DNA of 64,000 bases from Chalara sp. BL73 (taxonomy: Eukaryota > Ascomycota > Leotiomycetes > Helotiales): NCBI GenBank assembly GCA_918026815.1, contig CAKJVC010000017.1:930001-994000 (forward strand). The letters are read 5' to 3'. Made by a program: the position numbers and the translations under genes. Shown one piece after another: positions 35,996 to 47,363 of this stretch. How positions within the stretch are numbered: position 1 is the stretch's first letter; each line of letters starts with the position of its first letter. The notes beneath the pieces are model-generated. The model did not search any database and was not told the origin of the DNA. It saw nothing but the letters and a program-made list of their open reading frames with translations.

Positions 35996-37285
35996 TCATA
36001 GTTTCTCGCCATTCGATCTCTGCTGCCATTGCTTGAGTAACGCCTTCCCATAATCATTACCGTTTGGTGTCCTAACCAAAGTATGAATGTGGAAGGGCAA
36101 AGGCACTTTGTTGTTCAAAAAGACACCAGTGTGATGATCAAACTCAATCATGACCACCGGGGAATGTACTTTGTAGTAGAAGGCATCCTGATCTTGAAAG
36201 CCCCCGATCCAACAGAAATAAGTGTCACTCCAATGTAGGAGAATCTCGGTCATACGCGTTTCGAAAGCGCCCTCGGGGAGATAGTTAAGGGACAATACTA
36301 TCAACTGATAAACCATGTCTTGCTGAGGTTGGGAAAGATTCAAAACTCGCAAGCCCTCATATGGTATGACTCGATTGTCTTGAAACGCACCACCGAGATG
36401 TCGCTGATCGGCACGATGAAATCTTCCAGGCGGATATTCCGAGCCACTTAGTTGTTTGTAAATGCGAACCTGCTCAACCTTTGCTTCGTCCATTGATTGC
36501 ATCAAGCCGAGTGCTACGCGTTCTTGATCGGTGAAGAGCTCGGTGCCTTTGTCGGGTCCTTCATCAATGATATTCGGTTCAGCACCCATGAACACAGGGG
36601 ATATTACCATCTGTGTCCCAACGACGAAACAGTTCATGCAGAAGTGATGACCGTACAGCTGCCAACCCCAAGGGATCGTCTCTGAGGGTGTACCATAGAT
36701 TGAAAAGTTGTAGGACCTCTCGTTAAGCACGCTCTTGCCATCCACAACCTCGCCCAAGAATTGATTCACTTTCATGCAGCCTCGAGCTTTTACATAGCCT
36801 GCAGGTGATAGACTTACGCGGATAACCTCGTGTATCGCGGTTACCAACTGTTCTGACACCTCTTCAAGGCGGGCGCCGAGCCTGTAAATGTAGATTTCTG
36901 GGTTTGACCAGCGCCGCCATTCAGGTGCATCCACCGGTTGGTGTAAGGCCTCCCGTTCATCTACTGTCGCGACTTCCAACACGTGCCAGGCTGCTTTCGT
37001 CATCGCCTCTGCTGGGGCCCCATGATCGCTTGTCCCATCAGCTAAAGGATAAAGATCTGGAATAACAGTGCCGTCTACAGTAATTCCTTTGTACGGTTCG
37101 CTGTAGAGTTCTTCCCAGATCTTCTTCCAACCAATTACGAATGGTTCGGCACAACGAAGGTCACACCACTCATAGGTATTTGATGCAGTAAGTTCTTTGC
37201 TTCTCTTGAGATCCCGTGAGGGGATATACTCTCGGAAGCCCAATTTCCGACGTTCTAATCCATTTTTATGACCTGTGTCTTGCAT
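35996..37285 (-). CDS. DUF3500 family protein
   Basis: An intronless frame of 429 codons. The family signature runs through the middle: VIRVSLSPAGYVKARG, MKVNQFLGEVV, YNFSIYGTPSETIPWGWQLY, GHHFCMNCFVVG and TPVFMGAEP-like SPVFMGAEPN. The end region (WIGGFQDQDAFYYKVHSP, VVMIEFDHHTGVF) has several His residues that could bind a metal. No signal peptide is visible. DUF3500 proteins occur in bacteria and fungi and have no assigned reaction that I know of. Here the gene has its own promoter with three GTGGGG/CCCCAC sites, so it is probably co-expressed with the catabolic enzymes. Confidence 0.88.
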   Translation of the reverse strand: MQDTGHKNGLERRKLGFREYIPSRDLKRSKELTASNTYEWCDLRCAEPFVIGWKKIWEELYSEPYKGITVDGTVIPDLYPLADGTSDHGAPAEAMTKAAWHVLEVATVDEREALHQPVDAPEWRRWSNPEIYIYRLGARLEEVSEQLVTAIHEVIRVSLSPAGYVKARGCMKVNQFLGEVVDGKSVLNERSYNFSIYGTPSETIPWGWQLYGHHFCMNCFVVGTQMVISPVFMGAEPNIIDEGPDKGTELFTDQERVALGLMQSMDEAKVEQVRIYKQLSGSEYPPGRFHRADQRHLGGAFQDNRVIPYEGLRVLNLSQPQQDMVYQLIVLSLNYLPEGAFETRMTEILLHWSDTYFCWIGGFQDQDAFYYKVHSPVVMIEFDHHTGVFLNNKVPLPFHIHTLVRTPNGNDYGKALLKQWQQRSNGEKL

Positions 37286-38083
37286 TGCGGCTAAAGAATA
37301 CTCGGTGATTGAAATTATTGAAAAGCTGAAGTTCGAAGAAATTCAGAAACACGATATGGTGTCGAAGGTAAGAATCACCAAGTAATGTGTACAGGATGAG
37401 CACAGTATCGAAATTCTCAAACTAAGAGGTGGCGGCCGGATTGTTACCCACCATGAAAAGCTGAATTCTGTGTCATTCTACACCATTAGCCAGTATTGAT
37501 ACGAGACCAAAACTTTACAAGGAACAGGGTCATGCTCTAGTAGTTGTGGGGGGCGGGGATTGGGGATGGCAACGTAATGGAGACGACTTCCCAGAGCCCC
37601 ACTACCCAATTCTAGTGGCTGTGGGGCTTCCATCCCCAAGGCCACAAACCACATAGGATTAACATCAACCTTGACTGTGTATGCAATTCGACAAGGCTTG
37701 ACATCTCCTTATACTGTTCTATATGCTTTTCGGGTCTAAAGTCGTAACACAATGGTGCCTTACTCCTAAGACTATCGCAAGGGTAAAGGTGTAGAAAATT
37801 GGCTGATTCTTGGTCCTCTGCGTCGAACAGCAGAGTATGACGAGTTCCATCCCAGTATATTTGAAGGCGTTTTAAATAAATACTGGATTGCCAATTTACA
37901 CCTTTACTAATATAATGTTGAGCTTTTGAAGAAGTAGACTTTGATCTCTCTTGGTGACAACATCAAAAAAGGATGTATCAATAAATTAAAGCGTTGGGAA
38001 CGCATGCAAAATTGCTTTCATGTTTATTTCCGCACTAAATTCTCTCACGAAATTCTAGATATAGGAACTGTCCAAAAGTATGA
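37286..38083. promoter_or_regulatory. Promoter of the DUF3500 gene with an inverted GTGGGG pair
   Basis: GTGGGG lies at 37546-37551, CCCCAC at 37597-37602 and GTGGGG at 37621-37626. The last two belong to an 8-bp perfect inverted repeat, AGCCCCAC (37595-37602) and GTGGGGCT (37621-37628), with 18 nt between arms. The right end of the region is the 3' end of the NmrA-like gene. Confidence 0.65.
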
Positions 38084-39287
38084 CTAATTAACCGCTTCAA
38101 GACCGAGATGCGGCAGCAGCCTCTCACGGATATAATCTTCTGCTGTATGAAGTTTGACACCTAGCTCTAAGACTTCCCGAGTTGGGACCTGTACCCCTGG
38201 ATACATTCCAACTGCATTGTAAAGTTGGAGCATAATATCACGGTCTTTAATTCCAGTTGTTGGTTTAGTTGAGAATACCACTTTCTTACCTGACACTGTG
38301 ACACAAATATTAGAGAGAGTAAGCTCAAGAATTAAGCAGACAGCTACGTACCTCTTTCTAGGACCTGATTGATCTGCCCTTGTGTTTCACGTGCTCCGCT
38401 CGCAAGAAAGTAACTGCCGTCAAGGATAGCCCTTTTGCTGTCCCACTGGTCATATATAGCCTTACATACTGCCGCAAGATCCTTTTCGACATAGAGAGTG
38501 GTAACTGAAAGTATTAGTGATTAATGGCTGCCATAATGATACGTGACATACTCTCAGCATCGGCAGTGATAATTGGGCGTTTCATCGTGATGACATCAGC
38601 GTCTTTATCATACGCAGCATATTTACGAAGGATCATATTTTCGTAGAAATTGCCTGTGCGAACGAAAGCCCCTGGAACACCAGCGTTGCGTAGCATAGCA
38701 TCCACTGAATATTTTCCTACAGTATCGAGTTAGCCGTAATTTCAAGATTAATTTTTATGGCCAATTATCCTCTAGCGACTTACCCTCATAAAGCCTAGTT
38801 ACGAATTTACCACCAGATATCTCATGTGAGCTTGGCAAAGTGCTCCATAAGAAGCACTGGACTCCAGCTTCGACAGCTGCGCGTACAATGTTTTCTCCTT
38901 GCTTTTCTTCGCTCATAGGATCCTCTAGAACTGCCTTGAGCCATGATTCATTAGATGATTACTAGTGTTCACTGGGTGGAATTACCGTATCATAAAAATC
39001 CGTCACTGCGAAGACCCCCCATGCATCCTTGAACGCAGCTGGTAATGTCAAAGGGACGGTCAAGTCGGCCTCGACAAGCTCAGCACCCAGGTCACTGAGA
39101 ATCCTGGCCTTTTCTGACTTCGCATTGCGAGTCAAACAGCGCGTCGTGTATTGCTCGGGATGCTTGAGAAGCTCCTTTGCGACGGCGCCACCTAATACTG
39201 TCAACCAGGAGAAGAGGGGAATTTTGCGATCTTGTGTTTACCTTGAGTACCGGTCGCACCAAGAACGAGAACGACTTTTTTTGACAT
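38084..39287 (-). CDS. NmrA-like/HSCARG NAD(P)-binding protein
   Basis: Six exons (39287-39242, 39191-38986, 38934-38784, 38716-38552, 38504-38352, 38289-38084) give 308 residues. The N-terminus MSKKVVLVLGATGTQGGAVA carries the GxxGxxG dinucleotide-binding motif. The rest follows the NmrA family: ARILSDLGAELVEADLT, CFLWSTLPSSHEISGGKF and APGAFVR-like GVPGAFVRTGNFYENMIL. Family members are redox sensors that bind NADP, or atypical SDR enzymes acting on aromatics (isoflavone-reductase group); the Tyr-Lys pair of classical SDRs is not evident. Divergent from the nitroreductase-like gene over a shared 0.67 kb promoter with three GTGGGG sites. Confidence 0.85.
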
Positions 39288-39955
39288 TATCAATATGATG
39301 GATGCTGTGGAAGCGTGAATGCTTGAAAGTACCTTAGCTCTGACGCTTGTTAATACGGCCAATTTTTGAGCTGGACTCGCGCGAATGTAACCACAAGCCG
39401 TGACTGCAATTCAACATTTATCGAATTTCAGTACCTATGACATTTCAAGTTAAAAGCACCTATGACCATCGTACGCCTTGCTACCGTGGAAAGTTCCGCT
39501 GCTAATGTGGGGAGCCCCAATGTGGGTTCTCATCACGGCTAAACCAAATGGGCCTGCGTGGATGTTCTAATGCTATGGATTGCTGCAATGCAAGTCTAAT
39601 ATGTTGTTGCCTTCCAATAGAGTGGGGATTGAGAAGGTGAGGTGGGGCCGGTACTTGATTCCATAAGCATCCCTAGTGCGTGAGGATCCAAGAGTAAGTG
39701 GTTCTATGGGCGCTACAAAAGTACTCCAGTGAAAATTGATGTCTCCAAACGACTTCACGCTTGAATAGGAATTTTGCATACTAATATTGCCTTTTTGTAT
39801 CAAAGTTTAGTTAGAGTCTCCACTCCACTTCATCCCCTAGCTCTCAGCGGCATCAAACGCTCTGCGTCTTGTGTCACTCAAAGTTTACGCATCAATCGAT
39901 CAGTAAGATCACATTCTTACCCGGCATTCATTATTTTGGTTCTTTTTACGAAGAA
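39288..39955. promoter_or_regulatory. Divergent cluster promoter (NmrA-like / nitroreductase) with three GTGGGG sites
   Basis: GTGGGG occurs at 39507-39512 (followed directly by AGCCCCA, a partial palindrome), at 39622-39627 and at 39642-39647. The last two are 20 bp apart, two helical turns. Confidence 0.65.
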
Positions 39956-40696
39956 ATGTCTGACTCTTATCTCGAACTGATTAAAACTCGCCGAACTTGC
40001 TACACCCTCTCACCCAAATCTCCCATTTCCGATGAGCGGATTCTTCAGATTGCCAGCGATGTTATCAAACACACACCGAGCTCTTTCAACTGCCAGTCAA
40101 CTCGATTTGTCATTCTGCTGCGAGAACAACATGTTCACTTTTGGGACATCGCAAAGGAATGTTTCAAGGCCACGATGGCTGCCTCGGAGTTTGAAGGATA
40201 TGAGAAAAAATTGCTTGGACGTCAAGCTGGCTATGGAACAGTGAGTGACCACTGCTTGATACAGCCATGTGCTTGAGAGGAAAAGTATTACTTTTGTAAC
40301 AAGCACTACTTACGTTTGCCTCCTGACACAAATCCATATTAGATTCTCCTTTTCGAAGATTTAGACACTATCCGCGAATTTCAAGTCAAGTTCCCTCGCT
40401 TTAAATATCACTTGCTCGATTTCTCTGAAGCCAACAACGCAATGCAGGCGTTTAATCTATGGACATCTCTTCAACTTGAAGGATTTGGGTGCAATCTACA
40501 GCATATAAATCCTATTGTCGACCAAAGAGTCGTGTCGGAGTGGAATGTTCCGGCAGCATGGGCATTGAGGGCTCAGCTCGTCTTTGGACTACCCACAGGT
40601 GAACCGCCTCACGATAAGGTAATTAAACCAACCGAGGAACGCATTATGATATTTGGGGCAGCTTCAGGAAAGGAAGCATCTATTATTTTATCATAA
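39956..40696 (+). CDS. Nitroreductase-fold oxidoreductase, fungal Frm2/Hbn1 type
   Basis: Two exons (39956-40240, 40343-40696; GTGAGT donor, TAG acceptor) give 212 residues. The start MSDSYLELIKTRRTCYTLS, followed by TPSSFNCQSTRFVILL, is the FMN-binding pattern of the nitroreductase family (R-x-x-C/R at the start, PSS-FN-Q-S around residue 45). GFGCNLQHINPIVDQRV and PAAWALRAQLVFGLP close the fold. Length and sequence match the short fungal group of yeast Frm2 and Hbn1, which reduce nitroaromatics in vitro and whose natural substrates are uncertain. In this cluster it could reduce a quinone or enone intermediate; that is inference. Confidence 0.85.
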
Positions 40697-40994
40697 CGAC
40701 AAATCAATAAGAAGTACTTATGGAGATGTGCTCGTACCGACTTGTTGCAAATTGCAAGTGTAGGCGCCTTACGTATCTTGTCAAAACTAGTATCAATTGT
40801 TTATCGAGGATCCTTCGATTATCTTCATGCAAGTTTATACAACATAATTTCAAAAATAAAGTACATTATAGATCCGTATTCTTCTAACTCCATACCTAAA
40901 CTAAAATTCCCTACAACTTCCTGGCGAACCTCCAACCTCATAGGATATTCTTTAGTGCATTCGGATCCCGCCTTTTGAACTAGGCTACAAAGTC

Positions 40995-42844
40995 CTAAGT
41001 TGGAACTGCTGGTCTTCTTAATTCCCTCACAGCTTCAAGAGCGTCTGCTTCAATTACTGCCCATCTGTCAGGTGAGCGGCATGTTAATTCAAATGGAAAC
41101 TGCCGCGGCTCGGTATTTAGCCCATTGACATCTATTCAATTCCATCAGTCAACATATATAATTTATAAAAGGAAGGGCTAGATTGAAGTAAAGAGAACTT
41201 CAATCAACTTACAGTCATATGATGGTGGGGTAATCTCTTTGCCCGTATTGGGATCTTTTGCTTTCGTTATGTGGCACGCCCAGCTGAGACGGGCAACGAT
41301 AATATTGAGGCTTCTTTCAGCGATATTGGAGCCAGGACATAAACGACGGCCAAATCCGAAGACTGAGTAGTTCTGGCAGTTTGGATATTCCCTAAGAGGC
41401 TCGCGATACGTTGGATATTTTGGCAAAAGCCATCTCCCTGGGTTGAAGGTATCGGGATCTGGGTAGAGCTCTGGGTCGCGTTGGATGGACCTGCATTAGG
41501 AAATGTCAGTAACTTTGGATGGAGAAAATGTGGCAGAGAGAATCTGGATTGATACAACTGACCATAAATTGGGGTGAATCAAACTCCCTTTTGGAATGAA
41601 ATAACCATTATAGACATCATCTGCTGTCGTTTTATGAGCAATACCTCCAGCTGTAACCGGCCGCAGCCTAGCTGTCTCTTTGACGATGGCGCGTATGGTG
41701 GGTAGCTCTGGCATATCGTCAAAAGTTGGGAGCCGATCACGCCCAACCACTCGGTCTAACTCTTCTTGGGCCTTCAAGAGCCATTCGGGGTTAAGTACCA
41801 TCATTAAGACCCAGCTCATTGCTAGAGATGCTGTGGTGGATGCAGCAGCTGAAAATAACCCGCCGAGTACGTAGGCAGCTTGTAGATCAGAAATCCCGTA
41901 ATCTTGTTTCCCTTCCAACCATTTTCGAGTAAAACTTGGCCCGGCCTTGCCAGCCTCGATATCTTTCTGCACATTATCGACGAGACCACTGAATAAGGCA
42001 ACTTCACGTTTGCGATGCGCTGCTGCCTCTTGTTTGAATGGAGCAAGCCATTTTGGCACCCATAAGAGGATGGGGAGAACATCCACCAGATACTGGCCCG
42101 GAGCCGCAACGCGTTCGACATTGACTTGGTTTTCGTAGACCAGGCGGACAGTTTCTTCTTCTCCCGTCTCAATCCTGGCGTCATAAGTCAAGCGGAGAAT
42201 GAGACCAGAAGCGTAACGCTTAAAAAGGGTGTGGTATCGTTTGGGTTCCAAAATAATGTCTCGAACGAGTCGGGCGGATTCTTGAAGCTGCAAGGGCTGA
42301 TAAGAAGTGGCAGCCTTGGGCATAGTCACTTGATGTTGAAACTTGCGGACTCTGCGCCATTCATCTAGTGACCCTTAAGCAATTTGAGGTTAAGAGCTAA
42401 AAGGTGCCATACTCACCACTGTAGGGTAAAAACAATGCCTTCTTGTTGTCACTAAGCAGTTGAGATGCCATTGGTAGCTGCTCACGCGAACTGTAGATAG
42501 TCCCACGTTCTCTGAGCAGGTCATTAGCTATCTTTTCCGTAGATACCACAATGTTGATTTGGCCAAACGTCCGATATTGATAGATTGGACCGTACTGCTC
42601 AGCCCACTCAGAGAATTTAAACCAAAAGTAACCTTTTCCTAGTTTACTACCTATAAAAGGCTTGCCTTTTAACGTAGTTAGAGCATTGGTCCGACACAAA
42701 TACTTTTATTCGGAGAAAGAGAGTCGTACCTTCGGGACCTGGCAAGCTCTTTGTCCCTTTAGGTGTTCGGGACCTCAGACTTAGAAGTGCCCGCACTATG
42801 ACCAGGCAAAAGCTGATGGCCGCAAAGATTTGAAATAACTGCAT
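40995..42844 (-). CDS. Cytochrome P450 monooxygenase
   Basis: Five exons (42844-42730, 42665-42417, 42373-41563, 41490-41213, 41131-40995) give 529 residues. An N-terminal membrane anchor (LFQIFAAISFCLVIVRALL) is followed by the proline-rich hinge SLPGPEGKPFIG. The I-helix reads GGLFSAAASTTASLAMSW, the K-helix KETARLRP (ExxR) and the heme loop FGFGRRLCPG with ligand C443. The I-helix lacks the usual acidic residue before the Thr (AASTT), which may mean an altered proton path. The type is that of the large fungal group near the O-methylsterigmatocystin oxidoreductase-like P450s. It should hydroxylate a small organic substrate at the ER. Divergent from the MFS gene. Confidence 0.9.
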
Positions 42845-43587
42845 GATTGTATACCTAAGAGAAACCAATATTTTCGCTGAATTGGCAAAACTGAAAGATA
42901 GTTTTGAAAACAAATTGTTGAACCTGTGTTACCGCCTTCACAAGAATTTCCTTAGAAGTATATATTCAGACCACTTAGTTGGCCATCTGTGGGACTCCAA
43001 CGTCTCTGAAGAGCCCAGTGTCTTGCACTAACTGGGTCGACTTGAGATATCTTGGCCCTTGATGAGGCTTGTGAAAGGCCCCATTTACGTAAGGTAGTCC
43101 CACTTTCCTTGGCTGAATTATCATGTGGGGTGGCATATCCCAACTACTTATAAACACGGCAGAATATTTGATGCCAATGTAGGGCCCCATCAGTAAGCTG
43201 AATATGCTGTTAAATTGGCTCCCAGATAAGACTCCCAAGATGAATAGATTTTGGGCCATTCCGGGCTCCGGATCTTGGGGTATGTGGGGACCCCACGGGG
43301 TAGGTTCACTAGTCGTGCCGTGGCCTGAGTGTTCTTGAAGGTAAATGTTCATTGCACTACAAACAACTAGCAATTAGAGTACCGCACTTGCATGGAGCAT
43401 TTTCCAGCTCTTGGTTTCACCTCAAGATATAAATCTAGGCATCTCCACAGGCTTGTTGATATATAAGACCCCAGCTCCTTTGCCGGGATATCGAATTATC
43501 TCTCAACCCGTCCGACGCTATTCCAACGTATTGCAAAGATCTCATATCTATTTTGATTACTCTGCTCTACAACTTAATTCATTTACC
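42845..43587. promoter_or_regulatory. Divergent cluster promoter (P450 / MFS transporter)
   Basis: It contains GTGGGG at 43125-43130 and a perfect 13-bp palindromic double site at 43284-43296 (listed separately). AGGGCCC at 43175 or so is a weaker GC-rich neighbour. The MFS start follows about 290 bp after the palindrome. Confidence 0.65.
43284..43296. promoter_or_regulatory. Perfect palindromic double GTGGGG site
   Basis: GTGGGG, one A, then CCCCAC: two copies of the cluster hexamer in inverted orientation with a one-base spacer. CGGGG follows immediately. It is the most compact site found and would suit two finger proteins bound head to head. Confidence 0.6.
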
Positions 43588-45378
43588 ATGGGTGATTCAA
43601 CTGATAATGTTTCATCCGAAAAGGGCCATGCGGAAATGTTTGACATAGCCCCGACTGCTACCTTTGATCCGGTACCTAGTCCTCTGCGAGCTGATGGAGG
43701 TCTCGTACTTAGCGCCGAAGGCTTAAAAACTACTGAAAATCTTCAATTAGCGGCAGATGGTCGCGTAAGTTGACATTAGTGAATGCCCGACCTCAATAGT
43801 ATTGATCACTGATTTGAGCAAACATAGACTGTATTGATCCCACAACCTTCACAACATGTAGGGGATTGCTTGAACTGGTCCTCTAAAAAGAAGCACCTTG
43901 TACTCTTTACTGTAGCTTGGGGAGCTCTTACCGCGGACTTCGTGGGCGCGATTAGCTCGGCTCCCATCATCTACCAATCGATAGAATGGCATATCAGCAT
44001 CACCGAAGTAAACCGCCCTACGAGTATTGTCGTCCTTATCCTGTAAGCAACTCCTAACTGCTCCCTCCAAGGTGCTATGATATTCAGGGTACCTAATTCT
44101 TCTGCAGGGGACTCTTTGGCTTGGTTTGGGTTCCCATGGTTTCGTATTGGGGCCGAGCCCCCGTACTTTTTTGGACCACGGTTCTTGGATTCTGCTTCAC
44201 CCTGGGAAGCGCCCTTTCGAAAGACTACGCAACTTTCTTTGTTATGCGTTGTTTCAGTGCGGTATTCCTCACGTCCGCCCAGACGATCTCACTTGCCTTC
44301 TTGAAGGACATGTTTTTCTTCCACGAGCGAGCTCGCAAAATTGGCTTGTGGGCTTCTCTTTATATTTGCTCACCTTACATCGGGCCTATGTTGGGTAATT
44401 TTGTGGTTGGAAAGACTCATAAATGGGAAGATGCCTACTGGATGTGCGTTGGTGTGGTTGGCATCCAGATCATCTTGAACTTTCTTTTCATTGACGAGAC
44501 CTGGTTTAACCGAAAGGTATCCGCTACGGACCAGCCAGAGCGACCACAAACATTATCTGGAAGAATGTCACGTCTAATTGGAGTTTGGCAACTCCAAAAC
44601 CACGCTTATTTTTCTACCATCAAAAGCACATATCAATCGCTGGTGATGATTATATTGCAACCTCATTTTGCCTTGATATCTTTATCATAGTAAGCTTCAC
44701 CACATTTTTGTATGGCGAAATTGACCAAATACTAATCCTTGCAATTATAGCTTTCTCGTCTTTTGTTGGATTATTGGAATCAACATCACAACGGCTATTA
44801 TCTTCGCTACACCTATAGAATATGGAGGGTATGGCTACAACAATGTACAGCTCGGATACCTGCACTTCTCGCCCATTGTAGGAGTCCTTATCGCTGAAGT
44901 GTTTGGCCACTACTTCAACGACTTTCTTGCGCGCAGATATATTCATAAGCACAGAGGTATATTTGAGCCTGAGGTACGCCTTTGGCCAGTATACATCGGA
45001 GCACTTTTCAACATCCCCGGAGTCGTCCTAGTCGGGCAAACAGTACACAAACACTGGAGCGTGGCCGGTGCTGCATTTGGATGGGGACTCTTCGGTTTCG
45101 GTATTATGCTTGGCTCAGTAGTGGTCACCGCTTACTGCCTCGACTCCTTCCCAATGGCACCAGCTGAAGTTGCAGCGTGGCTGAATCTTGCCAGGACAAT
45201 GGGCGGTTTTGCTGTTGGGTTCTTCCAGGAGCCTTGGGGCAATAAGGTTGGTTACGATGTAAGTTTCGGGATTCAGGCTGGTATTATAGCCTTCTCTGTT
45301 GTTCCGGTTGCGATTGTCCATGTGTATGGTCATGGCATGCGGTTGAACACCACGAAAAATTACTCTAAAATCTTCTAA
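43588..45378 (+). CDS. Major facilitator superfamily transporter (DHA1-like)
   Basis: Four exons (43588-43764, 43828-44042, 44108-44689, 44751-45378) give 533 residues. A hydrophilic N-terminus of about 95 residues leads into alternating hydrophobic helices (LVLFTVAWGALTADFVGAIS, FWTTVLGFCFTLGSAL, WMCVGVVGIQIILNFLFIDE, and so on). The loop between helices 2 and 3 has LVWVPMVSYWGRAPVLFWT, a version of the MFS signature. The C-terminal half includes a long cytosolic loop (ETWFNRKVSATDQPERPQTL) and GAAFGWGLFGFGIMLGSVVV. It most resembles fungal drug:H+ antiporter-like and polyamine or allantoate-type MFS proteins. In the cluster it probably imports the substrate or exports a toxic intermediate at the plasma membrane. 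Confidence 0.9.
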
Positions 45379-45941
45379 CTTTAGTCTTACTATGAGGGGT
45401 TATATATCCGCTTGGATTCGCGATTTTACCCAGTGAAGAGAGAGCTGGGAATACGGAAGGAGCACCTCAACGGCGTAGAAACTAGTGGTCTATATTAGTG
45501 TAGCTGAATTTAATACACCAACACTTTCTCTCTATACTGGAGGTCACTGACTCGTAGCCTCAACGATTCCAAAAAACATCTAGAATTATTATTTTAAAGA
45601 GCCAGTTCTGCTTAATTTACGGTGTTCGATTAAGGGTGGCTAGGCAAACAAATGACACTCTGAATTTTAAGTGCTTCAAACGAATAATGATTCAACCGAA
45701 GAAAAAGGTAGATACATATATATTATGTATACAGAGCTTATATAATTTCATCGTAATATATTTTCTAACAGATTTCGGGAGTGTTTAATAAGCACTCGTG
45801 TGTTTTATATCTCCACTGAAAAAGACGAAAACTACAAAATTAAGGACAGGTTCACCAGCAAAATATAACATGGACGGTGGTGGAACGCCACGCACAGTCG
45901 AGATTCAATTCAGTTTGCTTAACTCAATTAACTAAAGCTGT
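45379..45941. other. Convergent AT-rich gap between MFS and PRISE-like genes
   Basis: This 0.56 kb gap joins two 3' ends. No gene and no GTGGGG/CCCCAC element is present. Confidence 0.5.
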
Positions 45942-47363
45942 TTATACAATTTTAGCGCTGTTAATACCATTCAAAGGCTTCGCAGAGTTTGCAGCTGCTT
46001 GGATCTGGTGATTGCGAGGTAAAATACCTGCATTTTCGAACGCTTTGAACGTCTCAACCCACGTCTCATAAGTATCATCATACCTGTGCCAGCCGAACTT
46101 CCGCGCCTTGGTCATGGTTGAGATTGTTGGCCAACTCTTACCAGTAGCCCAATCGAAAAATCCCCATGTTCCCCAATCGAATGCCTCTTTGCTACCACCA
46201 TACTTCTCACATACTGCCTCCCACACCTGTTTCTTGTCCTTCGCCCATTCTCCCATCTTCAAGCTGTGAGCGTATTTGCCCTCACCCCCTGATTCTGGCC
46301 AATCTTCCTGCGGCGGAATCTGAAAAAGTTAGTGCGTTCATAATAATACGGGGAGAAGAATAAGTATACATCGAGACCAAAATATTTGCCTATTCTCTGA
46401 AAGAAGTACCTCCACACAAAACAATCGCCATTCACATGATTGAATGCCTCATTTTTTGTGTGCTCGTGAGTTGACGCCCAAACGGAGATATCAGCCAGCC
46501 CACCAGCGAAAGAATTGTCATCGACAGAATTGTAAAAGTACTTGTTACCCGGAAACCTAGGGACTTCACCGAGCTCCTTACAAACGAGCATGTACAATGC
46601 CATCGTAAGTGCCTCGGACATTCCGTTCTCTGGTGCAATTAGTAAGATGTCAGCCAACGTGGTAGAATCGAGAACTGACTGCCAGGTGTGAAGCCAATGA
46701 TAGCATTTGGCCGAATAACATTCCATGACCACTTTCTTTCAGCATGGAGCTTGAACATAAAATCCTCTTGGCTGTAATAGAAGTTCAATCCGTCATCTTC
46801 GTAGCGGGGCATATCTTCACTCAGTGGGGTTGGAACAGGGCCCAAATGAGCTCCATAGTGCTATTGATGTACTAATGTTAGTATGCCGAGATGACCGAAG
46901 AACAGGCGGCAAAGGAGTTCATTCACCTTCCCACCCGTCTGCAAACAGACTCGCTGTAGTGATTCTCCAGCCACAGTATCAATCGCAGTCAAGAAATTTT
47001 CAAATAATGGAATATTTGCATTTCTGAGCTCCAAAAAGCCATCTGTGTGAACATATGCAACGAAAAATGCGTGTGTAACTTCATTGCATAATGGCTGCAT
47101 GATCTGAATAATGCTATCGATAGGACTGAGAAAGTCAATGGCCAAGAACTCGACCCGAGAATCTTGCCAGTAATTCTTGAGGGGGCTTCTGGAAGAGACC
47201 ACAATCCGTGACCTTGACGATCATGTTAGTAATCGACAAATTGGCTCGCATTGTAACCTCACCATTCTTCCTTTGGTTGCCGTGTGAGGAATTCAACAAT
47301 GGCATTTCCGCTAACACCGTTGCAGCCGGCGACAAACGCAACTTTAGGTCGTGGAAGAGGCAT
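45942..47363 (-). CDS. PRISE-like short-chain reductase (progesterone 5-beta-reductase/iridoid synthase group)
   Basis: Five exons (47363-47263, 47212-46927, 46860-46680, 46629-46370, 46319-45942) give 401 residues. The NADP motif is FVAGCNGVSGNAIVEFL, and SRSP at the end of strand 2 is the family's arginine for the NADP phosphate. The family's unusual catalytic pair is visible: K129 in LQTGGKHYG and the Tyr of NFYYSQEDFMF (157-158). WNVIRPNAIIGFTPG and NEAFNHVNGDCFVWRYFF are also typical. PRISE enzymes reduce C=C bonds of enones such as progesterone, cyclohexenone and 8-oxogeranial. A ring-enone reduction step in the pathway is therefore plausible. Divergent from the glutaryl-CoA dehydrogenase gene. 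Confidence 0.88.
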
